A stretch of 64,000 nt of DNA from Pseudomonas sp. StFLB209 (GTDB lineage: Bacteria; Pseudomonadota; Gammaproteobacteria; Pseudomonadales; Pseudomonadaceae). Below the pieces are notes generated by a model. It was given only the letters and a program-made list of their open reading frames with translations, was not told where the DNA came from and did no database searches. Positions 33,642 through 43,064 of the stretch are shown here, piece after piece (position 1 is the first letter of the stretch; each line of letters begins with the position of its first letter). Location of the stretch: positions 3,737,001 to 3,801,000 of the forward strand of contig NZ_AP014637.1 of NCBI RefSeq assembly GCF_000829415.1. The letters are read 5' to 3'. Both the position numbers and the translations under genes were made by a program.

Positions 33642-34301
33642 CTATAGAAACAGCCGGCTGACCAGCTCGGTACGGCTGCTGACCCCGACCTTGCGAAACA
33701 GGTTGATCAGGTGGGTCTTGACCGTCGGCAGGCCCAGGTCGAGCTGGCGGGCCAGTTGTTTGTTGCTGGCGCCGTCCTGCAACAACAGGGCGATTTGCCG
33801 TTCACGAGCGGTCAGCGTTTGCAGGCGGTCTGTTGGCGGCGCTGTCTGCAAGCCGGCGGCAGCCATTTGCATCAGCCCGTGTAAGGCCAGCAGGCTGTGC
33901 AGCTCATCAGGCTGGAATGGCTGCTGGCCCCGGCAGCGCAGCAATGACACGCCCAACGCCGGACGGCCGCCGAGGTGAGCGATGACCTCGACCACATCCA
34001 CCACCTGATGGCGCTGCAGAAACCGGCGATATTCCTGGCTGCTGCCCGGGTCTTGATGCGCCAGCCCGTCGCGTAGAGCAATCACCGGCTGGTCGATGGC
34101 AGCGCAGAGTTTCGGTTGCAGAGGGTCGAGCCAGCGATAGTGCTCAAGGTAGGCGTCATGCATCGACGCCTGCATGCCCTGTAACTGGAAGTCGCAGGCC
34201 AGTAGCCCGGCGTCGATCCGGTAGAAGGCCGCCAGTGCGGCGGGGACCTGATGAGTGAAGGCACTCAGGCAGTGCCGGGCCAATTGATTGCTGTCGAGCA
34301 T
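33642..34301 (-). CDS. LuxR-type transcriptional regulator
   Basis: A 219-residue regulator. An N-terminal sensory region of about 150 residues has no recognisable receiver or autoinducer-binding domain. The C-terminal LuxR helix-turn-helix is the last ~60 residues (LTARERQIALLLQDGASNKQ, LDLGLPTVKTHLINLFRKVG). It stands 83 bases upstream of moaF on the same strand and diverges from the Bcr/CflA gene. It probably regulates one or both. An in-frame ATG at 34346 is also possible. Confidence 0.85.
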   Translation of the reverse strand: MLDSNQLARHCLSAFTHQVPAALAAFYRIDAGLLACDFQLQGMQASMHDAYLEHYRWLDPLQPKLCAAIDQPVIALRDGLAHQDPGSSQEYRRFLQRHQVVDVVEVIAHLGGRPALGVSLLRCRGQQPFQPDELHSLLALHGLMQMAAAGLQTAPPTDRLQTLTARERQIALLLQDGASNKQLARQLDLGLPTVKTHLINLFRKVGVSSRTELVSRLFL

Positions 34302-34469
34302 CACCACAACCTGCGTCTTTGCCCAATGGCTGCTCAGTATTGTCACGCAGTGCGTCCAGGTCTTGTCTGTGACTGCCAGCGATTGAATTGTTCCGGGTTG
34401 GTGGTTAACTTGTTAACGATGGCTTTTCAGCCTGCACACTCGATGTCTGTCGACCCTTTGGAGCTTGCG

Positions 34470-35642
34470 ATGCCCGCCCCGCAACGTCTGATTGTCCTCT
34501 TGGCCATGCTGGTCGCATTCGGCCCACTGTCTATCGATATGTACCTGCCGAGCCTGCCCGCCATTGCCAATGATTTGCAGGCCAGCGAAGCGCAGGTGCA
34601 GATGACCATTGGGGTGTTTCTCGGCGGTCTGTGTCTGGGCATGCTCGTGTACGGCCCGCTGTCGGATCGCTTCGGACGTCGGCGGCTGTTGCTGGGCGGT
34701 ATCGTGCTGTACCTGCTGGCCAGTGTCGGTTGCGCGCTGGCGTCGGCTGTCGAGCAGTTGCTGGTCTGGCGCTTTGTCCAGGCCCTGGGTGGCGCGGCGG
34801 CGGCGGTGCTGGCGCGAGCCATCGTACGTGATCTGTTTGCTCTGGAGGAGGCGGCCCGGGTGCTGTCACTGATGCATCTGGTGACCATGCTGGCAACGCT
34901 GGCGGCACCGTTGCTTGGCGGTTACCTGATGCTGCTGGCCGGCTGGCGCTCGCTGTTCGCGGCGCTGATCGGCTTTGCCGCTGTGTGCCTGATCGCGGTG
35001 GCCTGGAAAATCCCCGAAACCCTGGCACCGCACAAACGTGGCGAGTCGCTGGGCCAGGCACTTCGTGCCTACGCCCACATGGCAGTACAGCCGTTGGTGA
35101 TCGGCTACAGCCTGTGCATGGGGCTGTGCTTTGCTGGCATGTTTGCCTTCATCACAGCATCGCCGTTCGTGTACATCGACTATTTCGGCGTTTCGCCGCT
35201 GGCTTACGGCTGGCTGTTTGCCCTGAATATCTTCGGCATCATCGTCACCACGCTGATCAATGCGCGGCTGGTCAGGCGGCTGGGGCCGGGGCCATTGCTC
35301 AACGCGGGCAGTGCCGTGGCGGCGCTGGCCGCAGTGTTGTTACTGCTGGTCGGGGCCAGTGGCTGGGGTGGTTTGCCGGCGGTAGTGGTGGGGGTGGTGC
35401 TGTACGTCAGTGTCACTGGGTTGCTGGGTGCCAATTGCCTGGCCAGCCTGCTGGCGGTGTATCCCCGCCAGGCCGGGGCGGTGGCGGGATTGGCGATATC
35501 AGGCCAGTTCGGCCTGGGGATGCTCAGCAGCGCCCTGGTGGGCCTGCTGTATGACGCCAGCCCCTTGCCGATGTGCCTGATCATGGGCGCTTGCGGCATC
35601 GGTTCGTGGCTGGCGCTGCGCTTTGCCCGCAGCCGCAATTAG
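34470..35642 (+). CDS. Bcr/CflA-family MFS drug exporter
   Basis: A 390-residue twelve-segment exporter of the DHA1/Bcr-CflA type. The first segment carries FGPLSIDMYLPSLPAIANDL and loop 2-3 has YGPLSDRFGRRRLLLGG. It would pump small hydrophobic or antibiotic-like molecules out in exchange for protons. ATG 34470 is preferred because GGAG lies six bases upstream; longer starts add non-membrane residues. It is divergent from the luxR-moaF operon, which suggests that it exports a substrate or by-product of that pathway. Confidence 0.88.
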   Translation: MPAPQRLIVLLAMLVAFGPLSIDMYLPSLPAIANDLQASEAQVQMTIGVFLGGLCLGMLVYGPLSDRFGRRRLLLGGIVLYLLASVGCALASAVEQLLVWRFVQALGGAAAAVLARAIVRDLFALEEAARVLSLMHLVTMLATLAAPLLGGYLMLLAGWRSLFAALIGFAAVCLIAVAWKIPETLAPHKRGESLGQALRAYAHMAVQPLVIGYSLCMGLCFAGMFAFITASPFVYIDYFGVSPLAYGWLFALNIFGIIVTTLINARLVRRLGPGPLLNAGSAVAALAAVLLLLVGASGWGGLPAVVVGVVLYVSVTGLLGANCLASLLAVYPRQAGAVAGLAISGQFGLGMLSSALVGLLYDASPLPMCLIMGACGIGSWLALRFARSRN

Positions 35643-35663
35643 TTTCCACTGATCTGGAATGGA

Positions 35664-35735
35664 CCCCGTAGGAGCGGCCGGGCGGCGATCCGCTTTAGCT
35701 GCGAAGCCTTCGCAGCTAAAGCTGCTCCTACGGGG
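35664..35735. repeat. Paired inverted REP elements (bidirectional terminator)
   Basis: CCCCGTAGGAGC at the left end is repeated in inverse as GCTCCTACGGGG at the right end. An inner palindrome CTTTAGCTGCGAA/TTCGCAGCTAAAG lies between. The structure fills the gap between two convergent genes and could terminate both. Confidence 0.8.
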
Positions 35736-35777
35736 AATGCGGCGCCGGTCTAACTGATCACTTTGCTATCAATGACC

Positions 35778-37178
35778 TCAAACTAACGGCGGCACACGCA
35801 ACTGATTCGAGCACTCCAGCAACGAGCGGCGCTGGGTGTCGGCGTACAGTTGCAACTCGTTGATGGTTTCGCGGCCCAGGTCGTGCTGGAACTGCTGCTG
35901 GTTGGAGCTGGCGTTGTAGTGCGACTGCGCATCGTCACCGAGGTTGGACTGGAAGATCCCGGCAGCGCTGACCGGCAGGAAGTCTTCATAAACCAGCGGC
36001 TCGAAGTCGATGTGGCCCGCCTCGATCAGGGCTTCCAGATCCTTGAGCGGCAGCTCGCTGCTGCGCGCGGCGATGCCTTTATCGGTCGGCAAGTAACGGA
36101 AGTAGGCCAGGCCCTGCTGACGCATTGCCTGCAGGTCGTCCGGGAAGTCCTTGAATACCGCTTCCAGCAGTTCGGCGTAACGTACCGCGTTGGCTTCGTT
36201 GGGAAATTCCCCCAACTGCTCGCGGGCCGTGTTGAGCAATTGGTCATACAAGGCCCGGCCTTTGGGGGTCAACGCTGCGCCACGTTGTTCGATCTCGCCA
36301 AAGCGCGCCGAGTGGCTGCCCGATTCATTGGCGCCTTGGCCGACAAAGGTGATCGGCTCTTGCAGCGCCTTGAAGCTGGTCTGGCGCAGCAGGATCGGAT
36401 GCTGGCGCCGTGGCGGGCCTTCGACCACCGCCTTGGGGGTAATGCCGCGCAGCGGCATGTTGCTTTGCACCGTATCGATGTCCAGCGTGCGCGGGGTCAG
36501 GTGGTTGATGTGCGGGCCACGGAAGGCCACCACATCGGCAATCAACCGGTGCTGGGCCAGCAGTTGCTGGTACTCGGCCAGCGACACCGTGGCGGTGTTG
36601 TGCCAGCGGAAGGTCTCCAGCGCCTGTTCGACGAACTCGTCGGCGTCGGCCTGGTTGAGTCCGCCATCACGCTCGCTTTGCTCAATCAGCTCCAGCACCC
36701 GTGGGGTGAAGATCGAGCGCTTGGCCAGTACTTGTTCGGCGAAGGCGCGCAGCGCGGCGTTGTCGATCAGTTCCAGGCGCAGCAGCGAAGTGAACACCCG
36801 GAATGGGCTGACCTGCAGCGAGTCTTCATGGACCGCGCGAAACGCCGTGGAGTGCACCGGCACGCCGGCCGGAGTCAGGTCGTAGTAACCCACCGGCTGC
36901 ATGCCCATCACCGCAAACAGTCGTGCCAGGGTGGCCAGTTCCAGTGGTGTACCGACGCGAATCGCGCCATGACGTTCCATGTCCAGGCGTTCGATCTCGC
37001 CGGTTTTGTTCAGGCTGTCGAGCACCTGCGGGCTGTGCTTGAACACGCCCTCGTTGGTTTCGGCGACCAGTTCCATCAAGGTGCCGTACAGCGGGACTTC
37101 TTGCTGATACATGTGGGACATGGCGCGGGAAAAGCCGGCGCGAATCTGGTCGCGATTGGCGAAGCTTGCAGTGCTCAT
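35778..37178 (-). CDS. hglS: 2-oxoadipate dioxygenase/decarboxylase (DUF1338, HglS/YdcJ)
   Basis: A 466-residue DUF1338 protein. These Fe(II) enzymes convert 2-oxoadipate to D-2-hydroxyglutarate in lysine catabolism. The residues expected at the metal site are present at H70 (ERHGAIR), H226 (HINH) and E295 (FGEIEQRG), with R74 nearby as the substrate-binding arginine. ATG 37178 has GGAG upstream. It follows the 2-aminoadipate aminotransferase gene by 46 bases on the same strand, so the two consecutive reactions are encoded together. Cytoplasmic. Confidence 0.93.
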   Translation of the reverse strand: MSTASFANRDQIRAGFSRAMSHMYQQEVPLYGTLMELVAETNEGVFKHSPQVLDSLNKTGEIERLDMERHGAIRVGTPLELATLARLFAVMGMQPVGYYDLTPAGVPVHSTAFRAVHEDSLQVSPFRVFTSLLRLELIDNAALRAFAEQVLAKRSIFTPRVLELIEQSERDGGLNQADADEFVEQALETFRWHNTATVSLAEYQQLLAQHRLIADVVAFRGPHINHLTPRTLDIDTVQSNMPLRGITPKAVVEGPPRRQHPILLRQTSFKALQEPITFVGQGANESGSHSARFGEIEQRGAALTPKGRALYDQLLNTAREQLGEFPNEANAVRYAELLEAVFKDFPDDLQAMRQQGLAYFRYLPTDKGIAARSSELPLKDLEALIEAGHIDFEPLVYEDFLPVSAAGIFQSNLGDDAQSHYNASSNQQQFQHDLGRETINELQLYADTQRRSLLECSNQLRVPPLV

Positions 37179-37224
37179 CTGGATCGGTTCTCCGAACAAT
37201 TTCCAGTCAATCAACGGTGTCTTT

Positions 37225-38475
37225 TCAGTCCAGCGCGGCCAGGCAGCGCTCGAAAATATCCAGGCCCTGTTCAAGAATCTCGGGCTCGGTGGTCAGTGGT
37301 GGCAGCAGGCGGATGATGTGCCGCGACTTGCCGCTGGGCATCAGCAGCAGGCCGGCATCCCGGGCGCTGCCCAGCAGTTGCGCCAGTTGCCCTGTGGCCG
37401 GGTTGCCTTGCGGGGTCATCAGCTCGATGCCGCGCATGCAGCCCACTCCGGTCAGACGCCCCAGATAGGGCGACAGGCGGGTTTCCTGCCAGTGCCGGTA
37501 ACGGTTGACGATGGCCTTTTCCTGACGCTGACCCCAGTGGGCGAGATTGTCATCGCTCATCTGCGCCAGCGAAGCGATGCCTGCCGCACAGCCGATCGGG
37601 TTGCCCGAATAGGTGCCGCCCAAGCCGCCTTTAGGCAGGGTGTCGAGCAGGGTCTTGCGACCGACTACTGCGCCCAGCGGAATGCCGCCAGCGATGCTTT
37701 TACCCAGCAAGATCAGATCCGGCTCGATGCCCAGCCGGGTAAAACCGAAGCGTTGGCCGGTGCGCCCAAAACCGGACTGGATTTCGTCGGCGATCAACAC
37801 AATGCCGTGCTGGTCGCACAGCGCGCGCAGCGCCACGGCGAACTCCGGCTCAAGCGCCAGGAAGCCGCCTTCGCCCTGTACCGGCTCGACGATGAAACAG
37901 CCAACCTCGTTAACGTCGATCTCGACGCTGAACAGCCGCTCGATGGCCTTGAGCGCTTGCTCGGTGGTCACCCCGGTGTCCTTGCTCGGGTAGGGCACAT
38001 GAAACACCGGGCCCGGCAGCACGCCGATGCGTTGCTTGTAAGGCGCGACCTTGCCGTTGAGGTTCAGGGTTGCCAGAGTCCGACCGTGAAAGCCGCCATC
38101 GAAAGCGATCACCGCAGTACGACCGGTCGCGCCCCGGACGATCTTCAGGGCATTTTCCGCCGCTTCCGCACCGCTGTTGGTGAGCATGCCACTGAGTGGG
38201 TAGCTGACCGGCATGAAGGCTTCCAGGCGGTCCATGAACTGGATATACGGGTCATGGGGCACGGCATTGAAGGCATAGTGGGTGAGCTTTTCGGCCTGGG
38301 CCTGGATGGCCCTGACCACCGCCGGGTTGCAGTGCCCCAGGTTGAGTACGCCGATGCCGCCCATGAAGTCGATGTAGCGTTTGCCCGCAGTGTCCCAGAC
38401 TTCAGCGTTACGGCCGTGGGACAGGGTGATCGGATGCACCGCCGAGATCGACTGGCTGATGTTCTCGCGGCTCAT
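37225..38475 (-). CDS. amaC: Class III aminotransferase, probable 2-aminoadipate transaminase
   Basis: A 416-residue PLP enzyme of the GABA/ornithine aminotransferase fold. It has TNSGAEAAENALKIVRG (99-115), FHGRTLATL, LIADEIQSGFGRTG (D230 contacts the pyridine nitrogen) and the Schiff-base lysine K259 in LLGKSIAGG. Many paralogues act on GABA, but the neighbouring hglS, amaB and amaA genes favour L-2-aminoadipate to 2-oxoadipate, the AmaC step. ATG 38475 gives the standard N terminus; a longer frame to 38577 would add Cys-rich atypical residues. Confidence 0.87.
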   Translation of the reverse strand: MSRENISQSISAVHPITLSHGRNAEVWDTAGKRYIDFMGGIGVLNLGHCNPAVVRAIQAQAEKLTHYAFNAVPHDPYIQFMDRLEAFMPVSYPLSGMLTNSGAEAAENALKIVRGATGRTAVIAFDGGFHGRTLATLNLNGKVAPYKQRIGVLPGPVFHVPYPSKDTGVTTEQALKAIERLFSVEIDVNEVGCFIVEPVQGEGGFLALEPEFAVALRALCDQHGIVLIADEIQSGFGRTGQRFGFTRLGIEPDLILLGKSIAGGIPLGAVVGRKTLLDTLPKGGLGGTYSGNPIGCAAGIASLAQMSDDNLAHWGQRQEKAIVNRYRHWQETRLSPYLGRLTGVGCMRGIELMTPQGNPATGQLAQLLGSARDAGLLLMPSGKSRHIIRLLPPLTTEPEILEQGLDIFERCLAALD

Positions 38476-38629
38476 GGACGGCACCCCGCTACACGGCAGG
38501 GCAAAGGTTGCGAAGCAAAGGCACACGGGCCGGTCGGCAGAGGCATGGGGGCATCCTGAGGGGTGGACGTTTTGCACTATCTAAACGAACAACCGGTGCC
38601 CCCCGCAAACGAAATAAAATCGCCGTGTC

Positions 38630-38647
38630 ATTCCATTAATTCTGGAT
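38630..38647. promoter_or_regulatory. Imperfect dyad upstream of amaC
   Basis: ATTCCATTAATTCTGGAT carries the ATTCC ... GGA arms also seen at 39674-39688 between the LysR gene and amaB. It may be a second binding site of the same regulator. Low-to-moderate confidence. Confidence 0.35.
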
Positions 38648-38672
38648 GTGGCGTTGTGCCGGGTAGCAGGAA

Positions 38673-39572
38673 TCAGGCGTTGGTCTGGCTCAGCCGACCC
38701 TTGATCCATTCCACAAACGCTTTGACCTTGGGGACTTGTGCGGCATGTTCGGCGTGCGCAAGAAAATGCGAGCCGTCGCTTTGCAATGGATGATTCCATG
38801 GAATCACCAGCTTGCCCTCGGCCAGTTCTTCGTTGACCAGATACCGCGGCACCAAGGCAATGCCGCAGCCGGCCTGGGCGGCGCGGATGCACATATAAAA
38901 GGTGTCGAAGCGCGGTCCGTGGTAGCTGTTGTGCGAGTGCAGGTCCTGCTCCAGAAACCACTCATGCCAGGCTTCGGGGCGCGAAGTGCATTGCAGCAGG
39001 ATATGCCCGCTCAGCGCCTCGGCGTTCTCGAATACATGCCGGGCCATGATTTCCGGGGCGCAGACCGGCACCACCTGTTCCTTGAACAACTCGATGCAGG
39101 TGGCGCCCGGCCAGGTGCCCTGGCCGAAGAAGAACGCCACATCGGCTTTGGCCCGGACCAGATCGAAGGGCTCCAGCTCGCTGCGGATGTCCAGGTGAAT
39201 GCCTGGATTCATGGCGCTGAAACCCTTGAGGTTGGGCACCAGCCAGCGATCGCCGAAGGTCGGCTGGGTGGCGATTTTCAAGACTTCGGTTTCACCGCCA
39301 TAGGTGAGGATGTAGCGGCTGGAAATGTCGACCTGGGTGAGGATCTTGTTCACCTCGGTCATGTACAACTCGCCGGCCGGGGTCAGGTGCAGGCGGCGGC
39401 GGATGCGCTGGAACAACGGATGGCAGAGCATCTCTTCAAGTTGCGCGACCTGTTTGCTGACTGCGCTCTGGGTCAGGTGCAGCTCCTGGGCGGCGCGGGT
39501 AAAGCTCAGATGCCGGGCGGCGGCCTCAAAGCATTGCAGGGCGGTGGTCGAAGGCATCAGTCGCTTGGACAT
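38673..39572 (-). CDS. LysR-family regulator of the ama genes (GcvA-like)
   Basis: A 299-residue LysR regulator of the GcvA subgroup. The HTH is at about residues 10-70 (ALQCFEAAARHLSFTRAAQE; TQSAVSKQVAQLEE) and the effector domain follows. It diverges from amaB and lies between amaC-hglS and amaB-amaA, so it probably senses a lysine catabolite such as aminoadipate or pipecolate and switches both operons. ATG 39572 has an AGGAA Shine-Dalgarno. Confidence 0.87.
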   Translation of the reverse strand: MSKRLMPSTTALQCFEAAARHLSFTRAAQELHLTQSAVSKQVAQLEEMLCHPLFQRIRRRLHLTPAGELYMTEVNKILTQVDISSRYILTYGGETEVLKIATQPTFGDRWLVPNLKGFSAMNPGIHLDIRSELEPFDLVRAKADVAFFFGQGTWPGATCIELFKEQVVPVCAPEIMARHVFENAEALSGHILLQCTSRPEAWHEWFLEQDLHSHNSYHGPRFDTFYMCIRAAQAGCGIALVPRYLVNEELAEGKLVIPWNHPLQSDGSHFLAHAEHAAQVPKVKAFVEWIKGRLSQTNA

Positions 39573-39673
39573 CGTGAGATTCCTGCCAGGATCGATAGAG
39601 GTCGAGAAAAAAACTACAGAGCCTATGCTGGTATTGGAACGTCGTCGAGCCTGCACGCTGATGCGCTTGATAC

Positions 39674-39688
39674 ATTCCAAAACGGAAT
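39674..39688. promoter_or_regulatory. Probable LysR operator between the regulator gene and amaB
   Basis: ATTCC-AAAAC-GGAAT is a perfect dyad with the T-N11-A core of LysR-type boxes. It lies about 100 bases from both divergent start codons. Binding by the neighbouring LysR protein is inferred. Confidence 0.5.
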
Positions 39689-39785
39689 CATGTTTTTCTA
39701 AATCGTCGTTTGTGGGGCTGGCCGATGCAGGTCAATACTGACCGGCATCAATGTTTTGAACCCGTATAGACGCAGGAGAATAAAA

Positions 39786-41279
39786 GTGGTTGCCAAACTG
39801 TTGGAAAGCCTGGGCGTAGACAAGAGTGCTTATACGGGCGGCAACCATGCCGTCTACACCCCCATCGATGGCAGCCAGATCGGTGCCGTCACCCTGGAGA
39901 GCAAGGAACAGGTCGCTGCCCGTGTGCAGAGCGCCCATCAAGCCTTCCTCAAATGGCGCAGCGTTCCGGCCCCGCGCCGTGGCGAGCTGGTGCGTATTTT
40001 TGGTGAAGTGCTGCGTGAGCACAAAGCCGAGCTGGGCGAGCTGGTCTCGATCGAGGCTGGCAAGATCACTCAGGAAGGTCTGGGTGAAGTGCAGGAAATG
40101 ATCGACATCTGCGACTTCGCCGTTGGCCTGTCGCGTCAACTGTACGGTCTGACCATCGCCTCCGAGCGCCCTGGTCACCACATGCGTGAAACCTGGCACC
40201 CGCTGGGTGTGGTGGGGGTGATCAGCGCCTTTAACTTCCCGGTCGCGGTCTGGGCCTGGAACACCGCCCTGGCGCTGGTAGCCGGTAACGCCGTGCTGTG
40301 GAAACCGTCCGAGAAAACCCCGTTGACCGCCCTGGCTTCCCAGGCGCTGTTCGACAAAGCCCTGAAAATCTTCGGCAGCGATGCCCCTGAAGGCCTGGCG
40401 CAGTTGATCATTGGTGACCGTGAGGCCGGCGAGGTACTGGTCGATGACCCGCGCGTACCACTGGTCAGCGCCACCGGCAGCACCCGCATGGGCCGTGAAG
40501 TCGGCCCGCGTGTCGCGGCACGTTTTGGGCGCAGCATTCTTGAGCTGGGTGGCAACAACGCGATGATCCTGGCGCCGAGTGCCGACCTGGACCTGGCCGT
40601 GCGCGGCATCCTGTTCAGCGCCGTCGGCACCGCCGGCCAGCGTTGCACCACGCTGCGCCGCCTGATCGTGCATCGCTCGATCAAGGACGAGGTGGTGGCT
40701 CGGGTCAAAGCTGCGTACGGCAAAGTCCGGATCGGTGACCCGCGTGAAGGCAACCTGATCGGCCCGCTGATCGACAAACAGGCTTTTACCGCCATGCAGG
40801 ACGCGCTGACCAAGGCTCGCGACGAAGGCGGCCAGGTGTTCGGCGGCGAGCGGCAACTGGCCGAGCAATTTCCGAACGGCTACTACGTCACTCCGGCCAT
40901 CGCTGAAATGCCTGGGCAAAGCGATGTGGTGCGTCACGAGACCTTCGCACCGATCCTTTACGTGCTGGCCTATGACGAGTTTGAAGAAGCGCTGCGCCTG
41001 AACAACGAGGTGCCGCAAGGCCTGTCGTCGTGCATCTTCACCACCGACATTCGCGAAGCCGAAGCCTTCCAGAGCGCGGCCGGCAGCGACTGCGGCATTG
41101 CCAACGTCAACATCGGCACCAGCGGTGCAGAAATCGGCGGCGCGTTCGGTGGCGAGAAAGAAACCGGTGGCGGCCGCGAGTCCGGCTCCGATGCCTGGAA
41201 AGGCTACATGCGCCGCCAGACCAACACGGTCAACTACTCCCGCGAACTGCCGCTGGCCCAAGGCATCGTGTTTGATTGA
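39786..41279 (+). CDS. amaB: Alpha-aminoadipate semialdehyde / piperideine-6-carboxylate dehydrogenase
   Basis: A 497-residue aldehyde dehydrogenase of the antiquitin (ALDH7) branch. The catalytic base E253 lies in LELGGNNAM and the nucleophile C287 in GTAGQRCTTL; the family-typical NFPVAVWAWN is at 150-159. It oxidises aminoadipate semialdehyde to 2-aminoadipate in the D-lysine/pipecolate route. GTG 39786 is the probable start: AGGAG lies six bases upstream and the length then matches the family. It is followed by amaA after 234 bases containing REP elements. Confidence 0.92.
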   Translation: MVAKLLESLGVDKSAYTGGNHAVYTPIDGSQIGAVTLESKEQVAARVQSAHQAFLKWRSVPAPRRGELVRIFGEVLREHKAELGELVSIEAGKITQEGLGEVQEMIDICDFAVGLSRQLYGLTIASERPGHHMRETWHPLGVVGVISAFNFPVAVWAWNTALALVAGNAVLWKPSEKTPLTALASQALFDKALKIFGSDAPEGLAQLIIGDREAGEVLVDDPRVPLVSATGSTRMGREVGPRVAARFGRSILELGGNNAMILAPSADLDLAVRGILFSAVGTAGQRCTTLRRLIVHRSIKDEVVARVKAAYGKVRIGDPREGNLIGPLIDKQAFTAMQDALTKARDEGGQVFGGERQLAEQFPNGYYVTPAIAEMPGQSDVVRHETFAPILYVLAYDEFEEALRLNNEVPQGLSSCIFTTDIREAEAFQSAAGSDCGIANVNIGTSGAEIGGAFGGEKETGGGRESGSDAWKGYMRRQTNTVNYSRELPLAQGIVFD

Positions 41280-41290
41280 CAGGTGCTGGC

Positions 41291-41408
41291 TGTTCGCGGC
41301 TAACGCCGCTCCTGCCTTGCAGGAGCGACCTTGGTCGCGAAAGGGCCGGTAAAACCACACCCTATGCTGTGACTCTACCGGCCTCTTCGCGAGCGAGCTC
41401 GCTCCTAC
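41291..41408. repeat. Cluster of three REP units
   Basis: Three REP cores lie in a row at 41291-41315, 41319-41351 and 41376-41408, the middle one inverted. They sit in the amaB-amaA gap and could form mRNA hairpins or gyrase/IHF sites, as REPs do elsewhere. Confidence 0.75.
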
Positions 41409-41513
41409 AGTATCTCGCCGGGCCCGCAGGCGCGGCCGGGCGACAATTTGTTCCAGCCACGAAATCGATCACCTGATTCGTGCTTTTTCCAGCCATCGTT
41501 CTGGAGTTCTTGA

Positions 41514-42806
41514 ATGGCGCAATTACAACAAGGGTGTCTCTGGGAACAACTCACCCCACAGCGCCCGATTCATCCGCCATTAATTGGCGAGCGCAGTGCC
41601 CAGGTGTGCATCATCGGTGCCGGCTTTACCGGTCTGTCCGCTGCCCTGCAATTGCTTGAAGGCGGCAAGTCGGTGGTGATCGTCGAGGCCCATCAGGTCG
41701 GCCATGGTGGTTCCGGGCGCAATGTCGGTCTGGTCAATGCCGGCACCTGGGTCGCTCCCGATGAACTGGAAAAGGTCCTCGGTACTGCCGAGGCGACCCG
41801 GCTGAATACCGCGTTGGGCGCAGCCCCGGCACTGGTGTTCGCGACCATCGACAAGTACGGCATCGATTGCCAGGACACCCGCACCGGCACCCTGCACATG
41901 GCGCACAACGCCAAGGGCCTGGCGGACCTGCGCAGCCGGGTCGAGCAGTGGCAGCGGCGTGGCGCGCCGGTTGAACTGCTGACCGGCAAGGCCTGTGCAG
42001 ACGCCTGCGGTACTGACAAGGTCGCCGGCGCCGTGCTTGACCATCGTGCCGGTACGGTCAACCCCATGGCTTATGCCTCGGGCATGGCAGTCAATGTGGT
42101 CAACAACGGCGGCGAGCTGTACGGCGAGTCGCCGGTGACCGGCCTCAAGCGTACTGCCGATGGCTGGCAGGTGACCACCGAGCGGGGCAGCGTACGCGCC
42201 GAGCAGGTGATTATCGCCTCCAACGCCTACACCGAGGGGCAGTGGACCGAGGTCAAGGATCACATCTTTGCCGGCTACTACTACCAAGTGGCGTCGGTGC
42301 CGCTGTCTGGCGCCGAACAGGCCGAAATCCTCAAGGGCGGTCAGGGCTCCTGGGACACCCGAACCGTGCTGAGCAGCATTCGCCGCGATGTACACGGGCG
42401 TCTGATCCTGGGCAGCCTGGGCAATGCCGGTCACTACCCGCTGTGGTTCATCCGCCAATGGGCCGACCGGATCCAGCAGCACTACTTCCCGCAACTGGGC
42501 AACAAGGTCGAGTGGGAATGCACCTGGACCGGCCGGATCGGCTTCACCCCCGACCATCTGCTGCGCCTGCTGGAACCGGCACCGGGTTTGCTGGCCGCGA
42601 CCGGCTTTAACGGTCGGGGCGTGACCACCGGCACGCTGGTGGGCAAATGCTTCGCCGATTACCTGCTCAGTGGCAACGATGCCAAGGCCTTGCCGGTGTC
42701 GTTTTCCACCAGTGCGCCTGCGACCGGTAATGGCCTGCGCAGTCTGGGTTATGAGGCGGGTTTTACCCTGTATCACGCAGGGCAATGCTTGCGTGTAGTG
42801 CTCTGA
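41514..42806 (+). CDS. amaA: L-pipecolate oxidase, FAD-dependent
   Basis: A 430-residue DAO-superfamily flavoprotein. The FAD fold is at residues 30-60 (VCIIGAGFTGLSAALQLLEG), the GGSGRNVGLVNAGTW loop follows, and the C-terminal contact is LLAATGFNGRGVTTG. In the ama pathway AmaA oxidises L-pipecolate to piperideine-6-carboxylate, the substrate of AmaB. The assignment comes from its position after amaB plus the family; a related amine oxidase activity cannot be excluded by sequence alone. GGAG precedes ATG 41514. Confidence 0.87.
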   Translation: MAQLQQGCLWEQLTPQRPIHPPLIGERSAQVCIIGAGFTGLSAALQLLEGGKSVVIVEAHQVGHGGSGRNVGLVNAGTWVAPDELEKVLGTAEATRLNTALGAAPALVFATIDKYGIDCQDTRTGTLHMAHNAKGLADLRSRVEQWQRRGAPVELLTGKACADACGTDKVAGAVLDHRAGTVNPMAYASGMAVNVVNNGGELYGESPVTGLKRTADGWQVTTERGSVRAEQVIIASNAYTEGQWTEVKDHIFAGYYYQVASVPLSGAEQAEILKGGQGSWDTRTVLSSIRRDVHGRLILGSLGNAGHYPLWFIRQWADRIQQHYFPQLGNKVEWECTWTGRIGFTPDHLLRLLEPAPGLLAATGFNGRGVTTGTLVGKCFADYLLSGNDAKALPVSFSTSAPATGNGLRSLGYEAGFTLYHAGQCLRVVL

Positions 42807-42843
42807 GCGATTGAAAAACTACCTGCGTTGCCATTGCTACGTT

Positions 42844-42902
42844 AAAAACGGGCTCACAATGCTCATTGACCACTAGTCAACTCCGCTTGCTCGCTCGTTT
42901 TT
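42844..42902. repeat. Imperfect intergenic palindrome
   Basis: AAAAACGGGCTCACAATG ... TTGAC, a short loop, then GTCAA ... GCTCGCTCGTTTTT make an imperfect inverted repeat of about 59 bases after amaA. The form recalls intergenic palindromes that I associate with Pseudomonas genomes. It might end amaA transcription. Confidence 0.45.
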
Positions 42903-43064
42903 GTGGGGCCGCCGTCGGTATTGCACTGGCTGCCTCGCCAACGTTTTTCAAAGGCTGGTTTTGGGCACTCACAACCCGGCCATACAACAATAAATCTCCA
43001 TAACGTCGTTTTGAGGCGCGGCCTCGTGCTGCCCGCAAGATGGCGTTGACCTTGAGGGACACCC

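Noticed and set aside
39732..41360. 542-codon open frame on the minus strand
   Set aside because: It lies antisense to amaB, whose catalytic residues are intact, and shows no signal, motif or ribosome-binding site.
41291..41408. CRISPR array
   Set aside because: The repeats are inverted REP units of unequal spacing, with no cas genes and no regular spacers.
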